Positions 30,396 to 39,600 of a stretch of 64,000 nt of DNA are shown here, one piece after another. Source of the DNA: Brevundimonas sp. MYb52 (GTDB taxonomy: Bacteria; Pseudomonadota; Alphaproteobacteria; Caulobacterales; Caulobacteraceae). Under the pieces are notes generated by a model that searched no databases, was not told the DNA's origin, and saw only the letters and a list, made by a program, of their open reading frames with translations. The number at the start of each line of letters is the position of its first letter. The first letter of the stretch is position 1. Both the position numbers and the translations under genes were made by a program. The stretch is taken from positions 310,001-374,000 of the forward strand of contig NZ_PCPB01000002.1 in NCBI RefSeq assembly GCF_002979535.1, in the 5' to 3' direction.

Positions 30396-31259
30396 TCACC
30401 GCGCAGACCTGCCTGCAGCATCAGAAGGCTCTGCCATCACACTCCTGATCCAGTCGGTGTAACGACTGATGCGAACATTGCAGGTCAACTGTCCATAGAG
30501 CCCCGGGTTGGTAGTCTTGACGTCGCCGAAGATGAACCCCCAAGAAGCCAGCCCCGCTAACTTCCACTCGCCGCCCTCTTCAATTAATGCCGGTCCGCCG
30601 CTGTCGCCGCTGCCCGTCTTGCCTTCAAGGGGCAGGGCCTTGGCAGGGTCATCGAAGACGTAACAAATCCACCGATCATCGGCGCTGGTTATGGTGTTGA
30701 AAGCACGACGCAGCGCTGTCCGGTTCGGACCTTGCGGGCTGTGGCCGGATAATCCCGTTCCCGTCGCACCCTTCCCGATAATTTTGACGACGCTGCCAAC
30801 CTCGCCATCGCCATCGTAGATAGGAACTGGCTCAACGTCGGTTACGGCGTGCGTCAACTTGATCAGCGCAATATCGTTAGACGACGCAATGGAAAAGACC
30901 GCAAGGATCCAATCGCCCGTGGAAAGGGCCTGATCAATCATCCCCTGCGGCGGCTGTTTCGCTCCAGAGTGGATGAAGACCTTTTGTACTTCTCTCGGCA
31001 CACCGCCGATCTCAATGTCTTTCAGGGTAGCGTTTCGAGGGACTGCGTGAGCTGCTGTAATCACCCATCGCGGGGCAATCAGCACGCCGTGACCTTCGGA
31101 CGGCATGTCCGCGAGCGCCGGAAAATCGGACGCAGGTATCCGATACCTGCGGTCGTCGACATCATGCCTGATGACGATGGCCTCTGCGGAGGAGGCGACA
31201 ACAAGAAGCGTGAAGCCTAGTAGAAGGGATCGCATCATACCGAGATTTCTATCGGCCAT
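30396..31259 (-). CDS. Trypsin-like (S1) serine protease, secreted
   Basis: An exported protein with the S1 catalytic triad in place: His71 in VITAAHAV, Asp127 in NDIALIKL and Ser218 in GSGDSGGPAL. A signal peptide ending SSAEA is best explained by a start at 31235 (MRSLLLGFTLLVV) rather than at 31259. Cys pairs near 197 and 265 may form a disulfide. Third codon positions are visibly richer in A and T than in the flanking core genes, suggesting acquisition. It lies in an accessory pocket between lpxB and gltA; no linked substrate or inhibitor is evident. Confidence 0.88.
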   Translation of the reverse strand: MADRNLGMMRSLLLGFTLLVVASSAEAIVIRHDVDDRRYRIPASDFPALADMPSEGHGVLIAPRWVITAAHAVPRNATLKDIEIGGVPREVQKVFIHSGAKQPPQGMIDQALSTGDWILAVFSIASSNDIALIKLTHAVTDVEPVPIYDGDGEVGSVVKIIGKGATGTGLSGHSPQGPNRTALRRAFNTITSADDRWICYVFDDPAKALPLEGKTGSGDSGGPALIEEGGEWKLAGLASWGFIFGDVKTTNPGLYGQLTCNVRISRYTDWIRSVMAEPSDAAGRSAR

Positions 31260-31403
31260 GGTAACAGACCAGCGACGAGGCGGACCAGTGCCGTTCTCAC
31301 GGTTAAGCTAGACGCTGTCGTTCCGGCTGCAAGTTACACTTCCGCAATCCACCTTTAAGCGAACTTCGGCTCGCGCCCCATAGCCGACCAAACTCTCCAT
31401 CAG

Positions 31404-31867
31404 CTACTGATCGCTCCACAGCCCTAGTCGGTTTCGTCGGGCGTATTCCTCATCGGGGGCGTATTCGCTTTGGGGCGTGGTCCATCCCAACCCGATCGCA
31501 CCATGAACCGGTTGAGGTTGAGATCCGGCGCGGACGGGACCGCTGGTATGGCCAACCAGCACCGCCCGACCCTCACGCCCGCTGCATTCACTTCGAGGTG
31601 GTCGCAAAACACGAACTCGCCTCCGATTGCAGCGCGCAATTGCTGGGCTGACTGTTCACCACACCGTGTCGGAGCGCCCTGTAGCTCACAGGTTTGACCG
31701 ATATCCGGACCCATGATTCCCGCGAGCCGAATGCGTTCTCCCCTGAGCTCTATGGTGTCCGCGCTGATCGCCGTGGCACGACCCGAAATCTCAGCAACTG
31801 GCGGCTGAGGGCGTGATGCCTCAACCTGCAAAACAGTCATGAGAGCTATGAGTGCCGACGATATCAT
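31404..31867 (-). pseudogene. Thermonuclease-like (SNase) gene with a C-terminal frameshift
   Basis: The open frame from 31867 encodes 147 residues with a signal-like start and an SNase-type OB fold: SGRATAISADTIELRGERIR, LAGIMGPDIGQTC, CGEQSAQQLRAAIGG, VGRCWLA, LNRFMVRSGW. From about 31500 to 31470 this frame becomes unfamily-like, while the other frame reads SEYAPDEEYARRNRLGLWSD before a stop at 31404, the usual end of this family. A single missing base in that interval would join the two. It is either a decaying gene or a sequencing error. The SNase catalytic Arg/Glu set is not clear, so even the intact ancestor may not have been a nuclease. Confidence 0.65.
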
Positions 31868-31929
31868 GCCTGACGCATCCCACGTTTAACGTCTGCTTCC
31901 CACCCTGAGGCGACATCCAAGACGGCCGC

Positions 31930-32103
31930 CTAGCGTGTCATCCAGGGCTTGTTGGAGCCGGACTTCACCGTGACCGACTGGTCGCGCTTCAGGCCGCCCT
32001 TTTGCGGCGGACCGGAGCGGGCTTTCAGCGCGGCTTGTTTCAGGCGCAGCGCCTTCTGGGCCGGGGTCTCGGCGGCGGGCGTGTCGTCGTTTTGGTCGCT
32101 CAT
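31930..32103 (-). CDS. Small basic conserved-type protein, function unknown
   Basis: A 57-residue highly charged protein (MSDQNDDTPAAETPAQKALR, then a Lys/Arg-rich part ending SGSNKPWMTR). It has no signal or membrane segment. The frame opens nine bases earlier at 32112, but the ATG at 32103 gives the more natural start. Similar Ala/Lys/Pro-rich small proteins occur in Caulobacterales; I do not know a function. It is on the minus strand downstream of gltA, separated from it by two hairpins. Confidence 0.7.
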   Translation of the reverse strand: MSDQNDDTPAAETPAQKALRLKQAALKARSGPPQKGGLKRDQSVTVKSGSNKPWMTR

Positions 32104-32153
32104 GTCGAACACCTAGCACAGCGGGGCCGTTTCAGCGGCCTTCTTCTGCGAAC

Positions 32154-32186
32154 AAAAAACGCCGGAGCTTTCGCCCCGGCGTTTTT
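32154..32186. terminator. Bidirectional intrinsic terminator downstream of gltA
   Basis: A-run, AACGCCGG stem, a loop, CCGGCGTT stem, then a T-run; the stem can extend inward through GC/GC with one mismatch. The A6 and T5 tracts make it work in both directions. It ends the gltX-gltA transcript on the minus strand, about 65 bases past the gltA stop. Confidence 0.85.
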
Positions 32187-32197
32187 CATTCTTGGTG

Positions 32198-32240
32198 GGC
32201 TGCGGTCAAAAGGCTTCGCCTTTTCGACCCGACGCAGCCC
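32198..32240. repeat. Long inverted repeat next to the gltA stop
   Basis: GGGCTGCG (32198-32205) pairs with CGCAGCCC (32233-32240), and inside it AAAAGGC pairs with GCCTTTT around a TTC loop. The result is a long near-continuous hairpin 12 bases after the gltA stop codon. It contains TTTTCGACCCGACGCAG, similar to the element at 29857-29910. It may protect the gltA mRNA 3' end. Confidence 0.6.
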
Positions 32241-32251
32241 GAGACACGGCT

Positions 32252-33553
32252 TTAGCCGCGCTGTTCGATCGGCACGTAGTCGCGTTGCGTCGGGCCGGTG
32301 TAGAGCTGACGCGGGCGACCGATCTTCTGCGAGGGGTCGGCCATCATTTCCTGCCACTGCGAGATCCAGCCCACGGTGCGGGCCAGGGCGAACAGGACGG
32401 TGAACATGGTGGTCGGGAAGCCCATCGCCGACAGGGTGATGCCCGAGTAGAAGTCGACGTTCGGGAACAGCTTGCGCGAGGTGAAGTACTCGTCCGACAG
32501 GGCGACGCGCTCCAGTTCCTTGGCGACCTGGAACAGCGGATCGTTCTCGCGGCCCGTGGCGGCCAGCACTTCGTAGGCCGACTGCTGCATGACCTTGGCG
32601 CGCGGATCGTAGTTCTTGTACACGCGATGGCCGAAGCCCATCAGCTTGTATTTCTTGTCCTTAACGCCCTGAATGAACTCAGGAATGCGGTCCGGCGTGC
32701 CGATTTCCTTGAGCATGTTCAGCGCTTCTTCGTTGGCGCCGCCGTGCGACGGGCCCCACAGGCAGGCGATGCCGGCGGCGATACAGGCGAACGGGTTGGC
32801 GCCCGACGAACCGGCCAGACGGACGGTCGAGGTCGAGGCGTTCTGTTCGTGGTCGGCGTGCAGGGTGAAGATGCGGTCCATGGCGCGAACCAGGGCCGGA
32901 TCGACCACATAGTCCTCCGCCGGAACGGCGAAGCACATGCGCAGGAAGTTCTCGGCGTACGACAGGTCGTTGCGCGGCGAGATGAAGGGCTGGCCGATGT
33001 GGTACTTGTAGGCGCGGGCCGCGATGGTCGGCATCTTGGCGATCAGGCGGATGGCCGAGATGTCGCGCTGTACCGGATCGTGGATGTCCAGGCTGTCGTG
33101 ATAGAAGGCCGACAGGGCGCCGACGGTGCCGACCATGATCGACATGGGGTGGGCGTCGCGGCGGAAACCTTCGAAGAAGCGATCAAACTGCGCATGCAAC
33201 ATGGTGTGCATGGTGATGCTGTTTTCGAACTTCTCGTATTGGGCGGCGGTCGGCAGTTCGCCGTGCAGCAGCAGGTGGCAGACTTCGATGAAGTTGGACT
33301 TCGACGCCAGCTGGTCGATGGGATAGCCGCGGTGCAGCAGGATGCCTTCGTCGCCGTCGATGAAGGTCAGGGCGCTTTCGCAGGCCGCCGTCGAGGTGAA
33401 GCCGGGGTCGAAGGTGAAGGCGCCGGTCGCGCCGTACAGCTTGCGGATGTCGATGACGTCCGGTCCGGTGGAGCCCGCGAGGACAGGAAGTTCGACGTTC
33501 TTGTCGCCGTAGGTGAAGGTCGCCGTGCCGGCGGGTTTCGCTTGTTCAGTCAT
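32252..33553 (-). CDS. gltA: Citrate synthase
   Basis: Condenses oxaloacetate with acetyl-CoA, the entry step of the TCA cycle. The 433-residue size and domain plan are the Gram-negative hexameric type. Motifs: [26 protein letters not shown], the catalytic-region [32 protein letters not shown] and [14 protein letters not shown]. It lies 65 bases downstream of gltX on the same strand and is followed by two hairpins. Confidence 0.97.
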   Translation of the reverse strand: MTEQAKPAGTATFTYGDKNVELPVLAGSTGPDVIDIRKLYGATGAFTFDPGFTSTAACESALTFIDGDEGILLHRGYPIDQLASKSNFIEVCHLLLHGELPTAAQYEKFENSITMHTMLHAQFDRFFEGFRRDAHPMSIMVGTVGALSAFYHDSLDIHDPVQRDISAIRLIAKMPTIAARAYKYHIGQPFISPRNDLSYAENFLRMCFAVPAEDYVVDPALVRAMDRIFTLHADHEQNASTSTVRLAGSSGANPFACIAAGIACLWGPSHGGANEEALNMLKEIGTPDRIPEFIQGVKDKKYKLMGFGHRVYKNYDPRAKVMQQSAYEVLAATGRENDPLFQVAKELERVALSDEYFTSRKLFPNVDFYSGITLSAMGFPTTMFTVLFALARTVGWISQWQEMMADPSQKIGRPRQLYTGPTQRDYVPIEQRG

Positions 33554-33618
33554 CTAGGCCCCTTATTTTTCTTCGGGCCGGGCGCGGGGAGGCGTCCAGC
33601 CTGCATGGTTATGGGTGT

Positions 33619-35034
33619 TCACTTAGTCTGTTGCAGCGCATCATCCAAGCGCCCCAGACCTTCGTCGCGTCCCAGGGCGGCAAGAATTCTCGCAATGTCC
33701 GGCGACACGGACCCGCCGGTCAGAGTGCCGCGCATGGAAGGTCCAATTTTTCCGAAGCCTACGCCTTCTTCTTCGGCGAATGCCTTAAGCTCGGCTTCGA
33801 GGGCGAAAACGTCCCAACTCTGGAAAAGACGGAGTCGTTCACGGAGTCGTGAAATTCTTTCGCCGCCTTCGCCGGTCAGGAGGCCCCGTGTTTTCTCGTC
33901 GAGAGCGAGCGGGCGAGCCTTGAGCACGAACTCTGTCTGGGAGGCCAGTTCCACAATGGTCTTGGCCCGATCCTTGACGAAGGGCATGGCGCGCATCAGG
34001 CGGGCCTCGTCATCGGGCTGCAGAGCGCGGCCCTTGGACAGATGAGCGTCCAGCGTCAGCTTGGCCAGACGGTCGTCCTCGGCCAGACGGATCCAGTGGG
34101 CGTTGACGTGGGCCAACTTGTCGAAGTCGAGGCGGGCAGGTGCCTTGCCGATGCCCGGCAGGTCGAACCATTCGATGGCCTGTTCGTCGCTGAACAGCTC
34201 ATGATCACCGTGGGCCCAGCCCAGGCGCGCCAGATAGTTGCGCATGGCCTCAGGCAGATAGCCCATCTCGGCGTATTCATGCACCGCTTGTGCGCCGTGG
34301 CGCTTGCTGAGCTTGGCGCCATCCGGTCCATGGATCAGCGGAATGTGGGCGAAGGTCGGACGGGTCCAGCCAAGCGCGTCATAGATCAGGCTCTGACGAG
34401 CGGCGTTGTTCAGGTGATCGTCGCCGCGAATGACGTGCGTCACGCCCATGTCATGGTCGTCCACCACAACAGCCAGGTTGTAGGTCGGGGCGCCGTCCGA
34501 GCGGACGATGACCAGATCATCCAGGGACGAGGATTCCCAGCGCACGCTGCCTTGCACCGCGTCATCGACGACGACAGCCTGATCCAGCGGGCGGCGGAAG
34601 CGGATGGTGGAGGGCTTGGCCAGATCGTCGACGGTCGGTTCGCGGTCGCGCCAGGGCGAGACGAAGTCGCGGCCCTCGGCCTTGGCGGCGTCGCGCAGGG
34701 CGTTGGTCTCATCGGCGCTCAGGAAGTCGCGGTAGGCATGGCCCGCGGCTAGCAGTTGCTCGGCGACCTCGCGGTGGCGGTCGGCGCGAGCGAACTGGAA
34801 GACGGGTTCTTCGTCGCCGAACAGCTCCAGCCAGGACAAGCCGTCGAAGATGGCCTTGACCGCGTCGTCGGTCGAACGCTCGCGGTCCGTGTCCTCGACG
34901 CGGATCAGGAATTTCCCGCCCCGGCTCTTGGCGTATAGCCAGTTGAATAACGCGGTTCTCGCCCCGCCGATATGCAGGTAGCCTGTGGGCGAGGGGGCGA
35001 AGCGGGTGACGACAGTCGAGGAGGGGGAGGTCAT
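33619..35034 (-). CDS. gltX: Glutamyl-tRNA synthetase
   Basis: Class I synthetase. The HIGH-type motif is in [17 protein letters not shown] and the KMSKS-type loop is KLSKRHG. The 471-residue length is normal. Many alphaproteobacteria have two gltX genes, one of which also charges tRNA-Gln for later amidation; the sequence alone does not say which this is. Its 5' end overlaps the possible N-terminus of the divergent comEC frame by about 50 bases. Confidence 0.95.
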   Translation of the reverse strand: MTSPSSTVVTRFAPSPTGYLHIGGARTALFNWLYAKSRGGKFLIRVEDTDRERSTDDAVKAIFDGLSWLELFGDEEPVFQFARADRHREVAEQLLAAGHAYRDFLSADETNALRDAAKAEGRDFVSPWRDREPTVDDLAKPSTIRFRRPLDQAVVVDDAVQGSVRWESSSLDDLVIVRSDGAPTYNLAVVVDDHDMGVTHVIRGDDHLNNAARQSLIYDALGWTRPTFAHIPLIHGPDGAKLSKRHGAQAVHEYAEMGYLPEAMRNYLARLGWAHGDHELFSDEQAIEWFDLPGIGKAPARLDFDKLAHVNAHWIRLAEDDRLAKLTLDAHLSKGRALQPDDEARLMRAMPFVKDRAKTIVELASQTEFVLKARPLALDEKTRGLLTGEGGERISRLRERLRLFQSWDVFALEAELKAFAEEEGVGFGKIGPSMRGTLTGGSVSPDIARILAALGRDEGLGRLDDALQQTK

Positions 35035-37207
35035 TCAGGAAGGGTCCGTTGCGGAGGCCCTTATACGCCCGCGCGCGCCAAAGCGAAGCCTTGCCGTAAG
35101 GGTTATTGAGAGGCTGCGCGCCGAGGTCGCGGATCAGACGGACCGGTGGCGGTTGTGGGCGCCGGTCTTCTTCGGCGGGGGGGGCGCGGCCTATTTCGCT
35201 TTGAGGGCCGAACCGGCCGGGTGGCCCCTGATGGTCGCGGCGGTGCTGGCGGGCGCGGCCTGGCTGGGGGCGCGGCGGTTCGGGCTGGCGCGGCGCTGGA
35301 CCCTGATCCTGCTGATGCTGGCCTGTCTGTGCGGCGGGGCGGCGGTGGCCAAGCTGCGGACCGAGGCGGTCAGCGGGCCGATTGCGCCGTCCCTGGCCGA
35401 GCCAACCGTGGTCGAGGCCTGGGTCATGGATGTCGATAGTCCCGGCGAGCGGGGCGCGCGAATAGTCGTGGCGCCGGTGCGGATCAGGGGATTGGCGCCA
35501 GAGGCGACGCCGGTGCGGCTACGGGCTACGGTGCGGGGCGAGCCGCCGGCGCCGGGCGAGGCGGTGCGGCTGTTCGGCATCCTGAACCCGCCGCCGGCTC
35601 CGGCCAGTCCAGGGGCCTATGACTTTGGCCGCAACGCCTATTTCCAGGGCATGGGCGGGACGCTGTTTGCTCTGGGCCAGACGCGACCCACGGCCCTGCC
35701 TGAGCCGCCGTGGCGGGTGCGGATGGCGATGAAGGTCAATGCGGCGCGCTATGCCTTGGCGCAGCGGATCGTGGCGAGGCTGGGCGAGCGGACCGGCGGG
35801 ATCGCCGCCGCCATGACCACCGGGCATGAGGCCTGGATCGGGCGCGAGGATCTGGACGCCATGCGCGATTCCGGGCTGGCGCACATCCTGTCGATCTCGG
35901 GCCTGCACATGGCCATCGTTGGCGGCTTCGTCTTCTTCGGCGTGCGGTTGGGCGTGGCGGCCTGGCCGTGGCTGGCGCTCAGGGTGTCGGGCAAGAAGGT
36001 CGCGGCGGTCGCCGGCCTGATCGCGGTCGGGACCTATCTGGTGGTGTCGGGGTCGCCGCCGCCGGCCGAGCGGTCGGCGATCACGGCCTCCATCGCCTTT
36101 TTCGCCATCCTGCTGGATCGACAGGCGGTGACCATGCACGCCCTGGCGGTCGCGGCTTTTGCGGTGTTGTTGCTGCAGCCCGAGGCCATCGTCACGCCGG
36201 GGTTCCAGATGTCGTTTGCGGCGACGGCGACGCTGGTGGCGCTGGCCGAGGTCTGGCCGCGTCGGGTCAAGGAGATTTCGGCGCCCTGGCCCATCGTGGC
36301 GGCGCAGCGGCTGGGGAGCTGGCTGCTGATCGCCTGCACCGCCAGCCTGGTGGCGGGCATGGCGACGGGGCCGTTCGCCATGCAGCATTTCAACCGCACC
36401 GCCGTCTATGGCCTGATCGCCAATCTGGGCACGGCGCCGGTCGCGGATTTCATGCTGATGCCGGCCCTGGCGCTCGGGGCCGCGCTGGAGCCGCTGGGGT
36501 TGGGCGCGCCCTTCCTGTGGCTGGCGGGCAAGGGGGTCGATCTGATGCTGGCCATCGGTCACTGGACGGCGGGCCTGCCAGGCGCGGTGCAGACGGTGGC
36601 CAGCGCGCCGGCGGCGGCCCTGCCGATCGCTTTCCTCGGCATTCTGTTCATCTGCCTGTGGCGGGGGCGTTTGCGCTGGCTGGGCCTGCCGCTGGCGGCG
36701 GCGGTTCTGATCTGGCCGCGTCCGGCGGCGCCGGATCTGTGGATCGGCGATGGGGGGACCAATGCGGCCTGGCGGCAGGCCGAGGCGGCGGTCGTGGTGC
36801 GTCCGGGCGAGCGCCAGTTCGCGGCGGACCTGTGGTCCCGACGTCGAGGGCTGGAACTGACGCCAAGGCCGGAGGAAGGCTGGACCTGCAAGCGGTCCTT
36901 CTGCACGCCGGACGTGTCCGAGGCGGGGCCGGTGGCGCTGTGGTGGGGCAAGAAGGCGCCGTCAGTGGAGCAGTTGGAGGCGATGTGCCGTTCGGCGGCG
37001 GTCGTCAGCAGTCGGGCCGAACTGACGTCGCTGCCCGCGTCATGCACCGGGCGGCTGGTGCTGGATGGCGTGGACTATGCGCGCGGCGGCTCGGTCGAGC
37101 TGTGGCGCGCGGAAGCGGGCTGGAAGGCGGTGTGGGCGGCCGACGTGCGCGGGCGCAGGCCCTGGACCCGTCAGGCCGATCCCGACTTCAGTGATAGCGG
37201 CGGATAA
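34985..37207 (+). CDS. comEC: ComEC/Rec2 family membrane protein
   Basis: Putative DNA-uptake channel of the inner membrane. The N-terminal part has two to three helices and a soluble OB-like domain (about 130-230); the competence domain with [19 protein letters not shown] (near residue 300) and several helices follow. The C-terminal region (about 590-740) sits where other ComECs have a metallo-beta-lactamase nuclease domain, but no HxHxDH motif is visible. The start is unresolved: GTG codons at 34985 and 35006 lie inside the divergent gltX gene, and no good start follows until about 35153 (TTG). The 3' end overlaps lexA by 20 bases. Confidence 0.88.
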   Translation: MGEGAKRVTTVEEGEVIQEGSVAEALIRPRAPKRSLAVRVIERLRAEVADQTDRWRLWAPVFFGGGGAAYFALRAEPAGWPLMVAAVLAGAAWLGARRFGLARRWTLILLMLACLCGGAAVAKLRTEAVSGPIAPSLAEPTVVEAWVMDVDSPGERGARIVVAPVRIRGLAPEATPVRLRATVRGEPPAPGEAVRLFGILNPPPAPASPGAYDFGRNAYFQGMGGTLFALGQTRPTALPEPPWRVRMAMKVNAARYALAQRIVARLGERTGGIAAAMTTGHEAWIGREDLDAMRDSGLAHILSISGLHMAIVGGFVFFGVRLGVAAWPWLALRVSGKKVAAVAGLIAVGTYLVVSGSPPPAERSAITASIAFFAILLDRQAVTMHALAVAAFAVLLLQPEAIVTPGFQMSFAATATLVALAEVWPRRVKEISAPWPIVAAQRLGSWLLIACTASLVAGMATGPFAMQHFNRTAVYGLIANLGTAPVADFMLMPALALGAALEPLGLGAPFLWLAGKGVDLMLAIGHWTAGLPGAVQTVASAPAAALPIAFLGILFICLWRGRLRWLGLPLAAAVLIWPRPAAPDLWIGDGGTNAAWRQAEAAVVVRPGERQFAADLWSRRRGLELTPRPEEGWTCKRSFCTPDVSEAGPVALWWGKKAPSVEQLEAMCRSAAVVSSRAELTSLPASCTGRLVLDGVDYARGGSVELWRAEAGWKAVWAADVRGRRPWTRQADPDFSDSGG

Positions 37208-37880
37208 GGCCGACCAGCTTGCCCTGAACCGCGACCTGATCCGAACCGTAGATCTTGGTCTCGTAGTTGCGGTTGGCGGGCTCCAGGGCGATGGAGGCGC
37301 CCTTCTTGCGCAGGCGCTTCAGCGTGGCCTGCTCGCCCTCAACCAGGGCCACCACGATCTCGCCCGACGAGGCGTCGCCGGTCGATTTGATGATGACCAT
37401 GTCGCCGTTGAGGATGCCCGCCTCGATCATCGAGTCGCCCTCGATCTCGAGCAGATAGTGTTCGCCGGCGCCCAGCATGGCTTCCGGCACCGGATAGCGG
37501 GCGGTTTCATGCTCGATGGCGTCGATGGGGGTGCCGGCGGCGATCTTGCCCATCAGGGCCAGTTCGCGGGTGTCGTTGGCGGGCTCAGCCGCCTTGGGAC
37601 GACCGCCGCCCTCGATGACGCCGGGCTTGAAGCCCGCGTGGCCGCGCGGCGCGCCCGCCGTGGCCTGTTCCGGCAGCTTGGTCACTTCCAGGGCGCGGGC
37701 GCGGTGGGCCAGACGGCGGATGAAGCCGCGTTCCTCCAGCGCCGTGATCAGGCGGTGGATGCCCGACTTGGACGCCAGATCCAGCGCCTCCTTCATCTCG
37801 TCGAAGGAGGGCGAGACGCCCGTTTCCTGAATCCGTTCGTGAATGAACATCAGGAGTTCGTGCTGCTTCTTGGTGAGCAT
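37188..37880 (-). CDS. lexA: SOS response repressor LexA
   Basis: Transcriptional repressor of DNA-damage genes. The N-terminal winged helix is [20 protein letters not shown] and [18 protein letters not shown]. The autocleavage bond is Ala115-Gly116 (KIAAGTP), and the Ser-Lys dyad is Ser150 ([10 protein letters not shown]) and Lys188 (ATLKRL). The 230-residue length, with a long Ala/Gly/Pro linker, is typical for alphaproteobacteria. Two perfect SOS boxes lie within 60 bases upstream, so it is autoregulated. It converges on comEC with a 20-base overlap. Confidence 0.96.
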   Translation of the reverse strand: MLTKKQHELLMFIHERIQETGVSPSFDEMKEALDLASKSGIHRLITALEERGFIRRLAHRARALEVTKLPEQATAGAPRGHAGFKPGVIEGGGRPKAAEPANDTRELALMGKIAAGTPIDAIEHETARYPVPEAMLGAGEHYLLEIEGDSMIEAGILNGDMVIIKSTGDASSGEIVVALVEGEQATLKRLRKKGASIALEPANRNYETKIYGSDQVAVQGKLVGLIRRYH

Positions 37881-37896
37881 GGGCGCAAGGCTTCCA

Positions 37897-37911
37897 GAAC
37901 AAGGCGTGAAC
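37897..37911 (-). promoter_or_regulatory. SOS box 1 of the lexA promoter
   Basis: On the plus strand GAAC-AAGGCGT-GAAC, which is GTTC-N7-GTTC on the strand of lexA. It lies 17 bases upstream of the lexA start codon and is a perfect alphaproteobacterial LexA site. Confidence 0.85.
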
Positions 37912-37921
37912 CGTTGAGGAT

Positions 37922-37936
37922 GTTCTGTAAGTGTTC
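37922..37936 (+). promoter_or_regulatory. SOS box 2 of the lexA promoter, opposite orientation
   Basis: GTTC-TGTAAGT-GTTC on the plus strand, again a perfect match. It starts 11 bases beyond box 1, in the opposite orientation. The centres are 25 bases apart, so two LexA dimers could bind side by side. Confidence 0.85.
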
Positions 37937-38081
37937 TTGCTGAATGTCAACTCGGCCGCATTGAGAGGGCGCTGCCGCTCCAAGCAGCCTCTCTGGATGT
38001 CGACTAGGGGGGGAAGCGGACGTTTCTCCGGCGCGATTTACAAGCGGCCTGATCGCGGCCTCGTTATGCCTTCGTCAACGG

Positions 38082-38624
38082 CTACTGGTCGCGGCTCGCG
38101 AGCGCACGGGCGCACTCAGCCCATTGCCGGGCCTGTTCATCCGTCAGCATAACGGGGAAGGTGGTTGGCATTGAGCCGCCTTCCATCGTGTAGGCGACAT
38201 TAAGCTGGCCTTCGGTGGATAAACGGGTCATGGCGTTCATCGTCTCATCGCCGGTGAAGTCGTAAACGAAGAGCCGAAAATTCGGATCTTCGGCCTCAAT
38301 GTTCGCCTGCTGCTCCGACAGGTTGGTCCGGTAGCCGTTGACCACGTATGCGTTTGCTGGGGGCCGCCAGCCGCCATTCTCCACGGCCAGAACGCCGAGC
38401 TTCATTCCGACGAATACCCGGCTCTGATCCGGCCAATTGTAGAAGGTGAAGCTCCCTGACACCGCAACCGGTTGACCTCGGAAATACGCCGTGTCCAGCA
38501 CGTAGACATCGAATCTGGCCTCACAGGCGAAGTGGACGCCGTCCCTGAACTTCGGACTGATGACGACAGACTCGGTCTGAGCCTGAGACTGTAGTGCGAG
38601 GATCGCAAGGGCGGTCGCCAACAT
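38082..38624 (-). CDS. Hypothetical exported protein
   Basis: A 180-residue protein with a short signal-like N-terminus (MLATALAILALQSQAQ). The rest is soluble, with alternating hydrophobic strands (VYVLDTAYFRGQPVAVSGSF, VFVGMKLGVLAVE), suggesting a beta-rich periplasmic domain. I do not recognise the family. It occupies the place between trpC and lexA where moaC and moeA stand in many alphaproteobacteria. Its third codon positions are less GC-rich than those of trpC. It is flanked on one side by the SOS region of lexA and on the other by a repeat. Confidence 0.75.
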   Translation of the reverse strand: MLATALAILALQSQAQTESVVISPKFRDGVHFACEARFDVYVLDTAYFRGQPVAVSGSFTFYNWPDQSRVFVGMKLGVLAVENGGWRPPANAYVVNGYRTNLSEQQANIEAEDPNFRLFVYDFTGDETMNAMTRLSTEGQLNVAYTMEGGSMPTTFPVMLTDEQARQWAECARALASRDQ

Positions 38625-38751
38625 GATCGGTCCTGTCAGTGCGGGCTATGGCGGCTTCGCCTTAAACTCTTCGAACTGCCCGCACTGGAGAAGATAGCCT
38701 CCTTTGCGCTGGGCGGCCAATTCGACACCAGCGAGGATGGCGGGCGGGCAA

Positions 38752-38807
38752 TGACAGTAACGGGTCGGAAGCCCACACTTCCTGCTTAGCCGATATCCGA
38801 CATTAGC
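38752..38807. repeat. Diverged copy of the CGACCCGTT intergenic repeat
   Basis: Read on the minus strand, GGCTTCCGACCCGTTACTGT aligns with the CTTTCGACCCGTTGCGGAC core of the element after lpxB. The adjacent CCGACATTAGCC resembles the GCGGACACTAGC that follows that element. It lies just beyond the trpC stop codon. The hairpin potential is weaker than in the first copy. Confidence 0.4.
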
Positions 38808-39600
38808 CCAGCGACAGCAGGGCCTTCGTCGCCGCTTCCACGTCATCCTGACGCATCAGGCTTTCGCCGACGAGGATGGCCTGGGCGTGGGCGTCGGCGA
38901 CGCGCTGGACATCATCGGCGGTGAAGATGCCGCTTTCGGCGACGAGCAGGGCCTTGACCGGGCTGAGCATGGACAGGCGTTCGGTGGCGTCGAGGTCGAC
39001 CTCGAAGGTGCGCAAGGAGCGGTTGTTCACCCCGACCAGATCGCCGCCGAGCTTGCAGGCGCGGGCCATCTCGGCCTCGTCGTGGGTCTCGATCAGGGCG
39101 TCCATTCCGAATCGCTCGGCCTCGGCCAGCAGGTCGGCGGCCAGGGCGTCGTCCACCATGGCCAGGATGATGAGGATGCAGTCGGCGCCCAGGGCGCGGC
39201 TCTCGGCCACCTGCCAGGGATCGACCAGGAAGTCCTTGCGCAGACAGGGCAGGGCGACCGCGTCGCGGGCGGCGGCCAGGAAGGCGTCGTCGCCCTGGAA
39301 GCTGGGGCCGTCGGTCAGGACGGACAGGCAGGTGGCGCCGCCGCGCTCATAGGCTTTGGCGAGCGCGGGCGGGTCGAAGTCGGCGCGGATCAGGCCCTTG
39401 GACGGGCTGGCCTTCTTGATCTCGGCGATCAGGGCGGGGCGGCCGGTTTCCTCTGCGACCCGTTCCAGCGCGGCGCGGAAGCCGCGCGGGGGCGAGGCTT
39501 CGCGGGCGAGGGCCTCGATGGCGTTCTGGGGGGTGGCGAGCTTGCGGGCGGCCACGTCGTCGCGCTTGTAGGCGGCGATCTTCGCCAGAACGTCGGTCAT
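38803..39600 (-). CDS. trpC: Indole-3-glycerol phosphate synthase
   Basis: TIM-barrel enzyme that closes the indole ring in tryptophan synthesis. Motifs: [19 protein letters not shown] (catalytic Lys), [43 protein letters not shown] and [14 protein letters not shown]. It is the monofunctional form (265 residues). It overlaps the trpD stop by four bases and is the last gene of trpGDC. Confidence 0.95.
   Translation of the reverse strand: MTDVLAKIAAYKRDDVAARKLATPQNAIEALAREASPPRGFRAALERVAEETGRPALIAEIKKASPSKGLIRADFDPPALAKAYERGGATCLSVLTDGPSFQGDDAFLAAARDAVALPCLRKDFLVDPWQVAESRALGADCILIILAMVDDALAADLLAEAERFGMDALIETHDEAEMARACKLGGDLVGVNNRSLRTFEVDLDATERLSMLSPVKALLVAESGIFTADDVQRVADAHAQAILVGESLMRQDDVEAATKALLSLG

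Noticed and set aside
32192-34045. 617-codon plus-strand frame
   Set aside because: It is antisense to gltA and gltX, both of which have clear motifs and normal lengths.
37931-38152. 73-codon plus-strand frame next to the lexA SOS boxes, a candidate SOS gene
   Set aside because: Low-complexity Arg/Ser/Gly content, no ribosome-binding site, and it runs antisense into the 180-residue gene.
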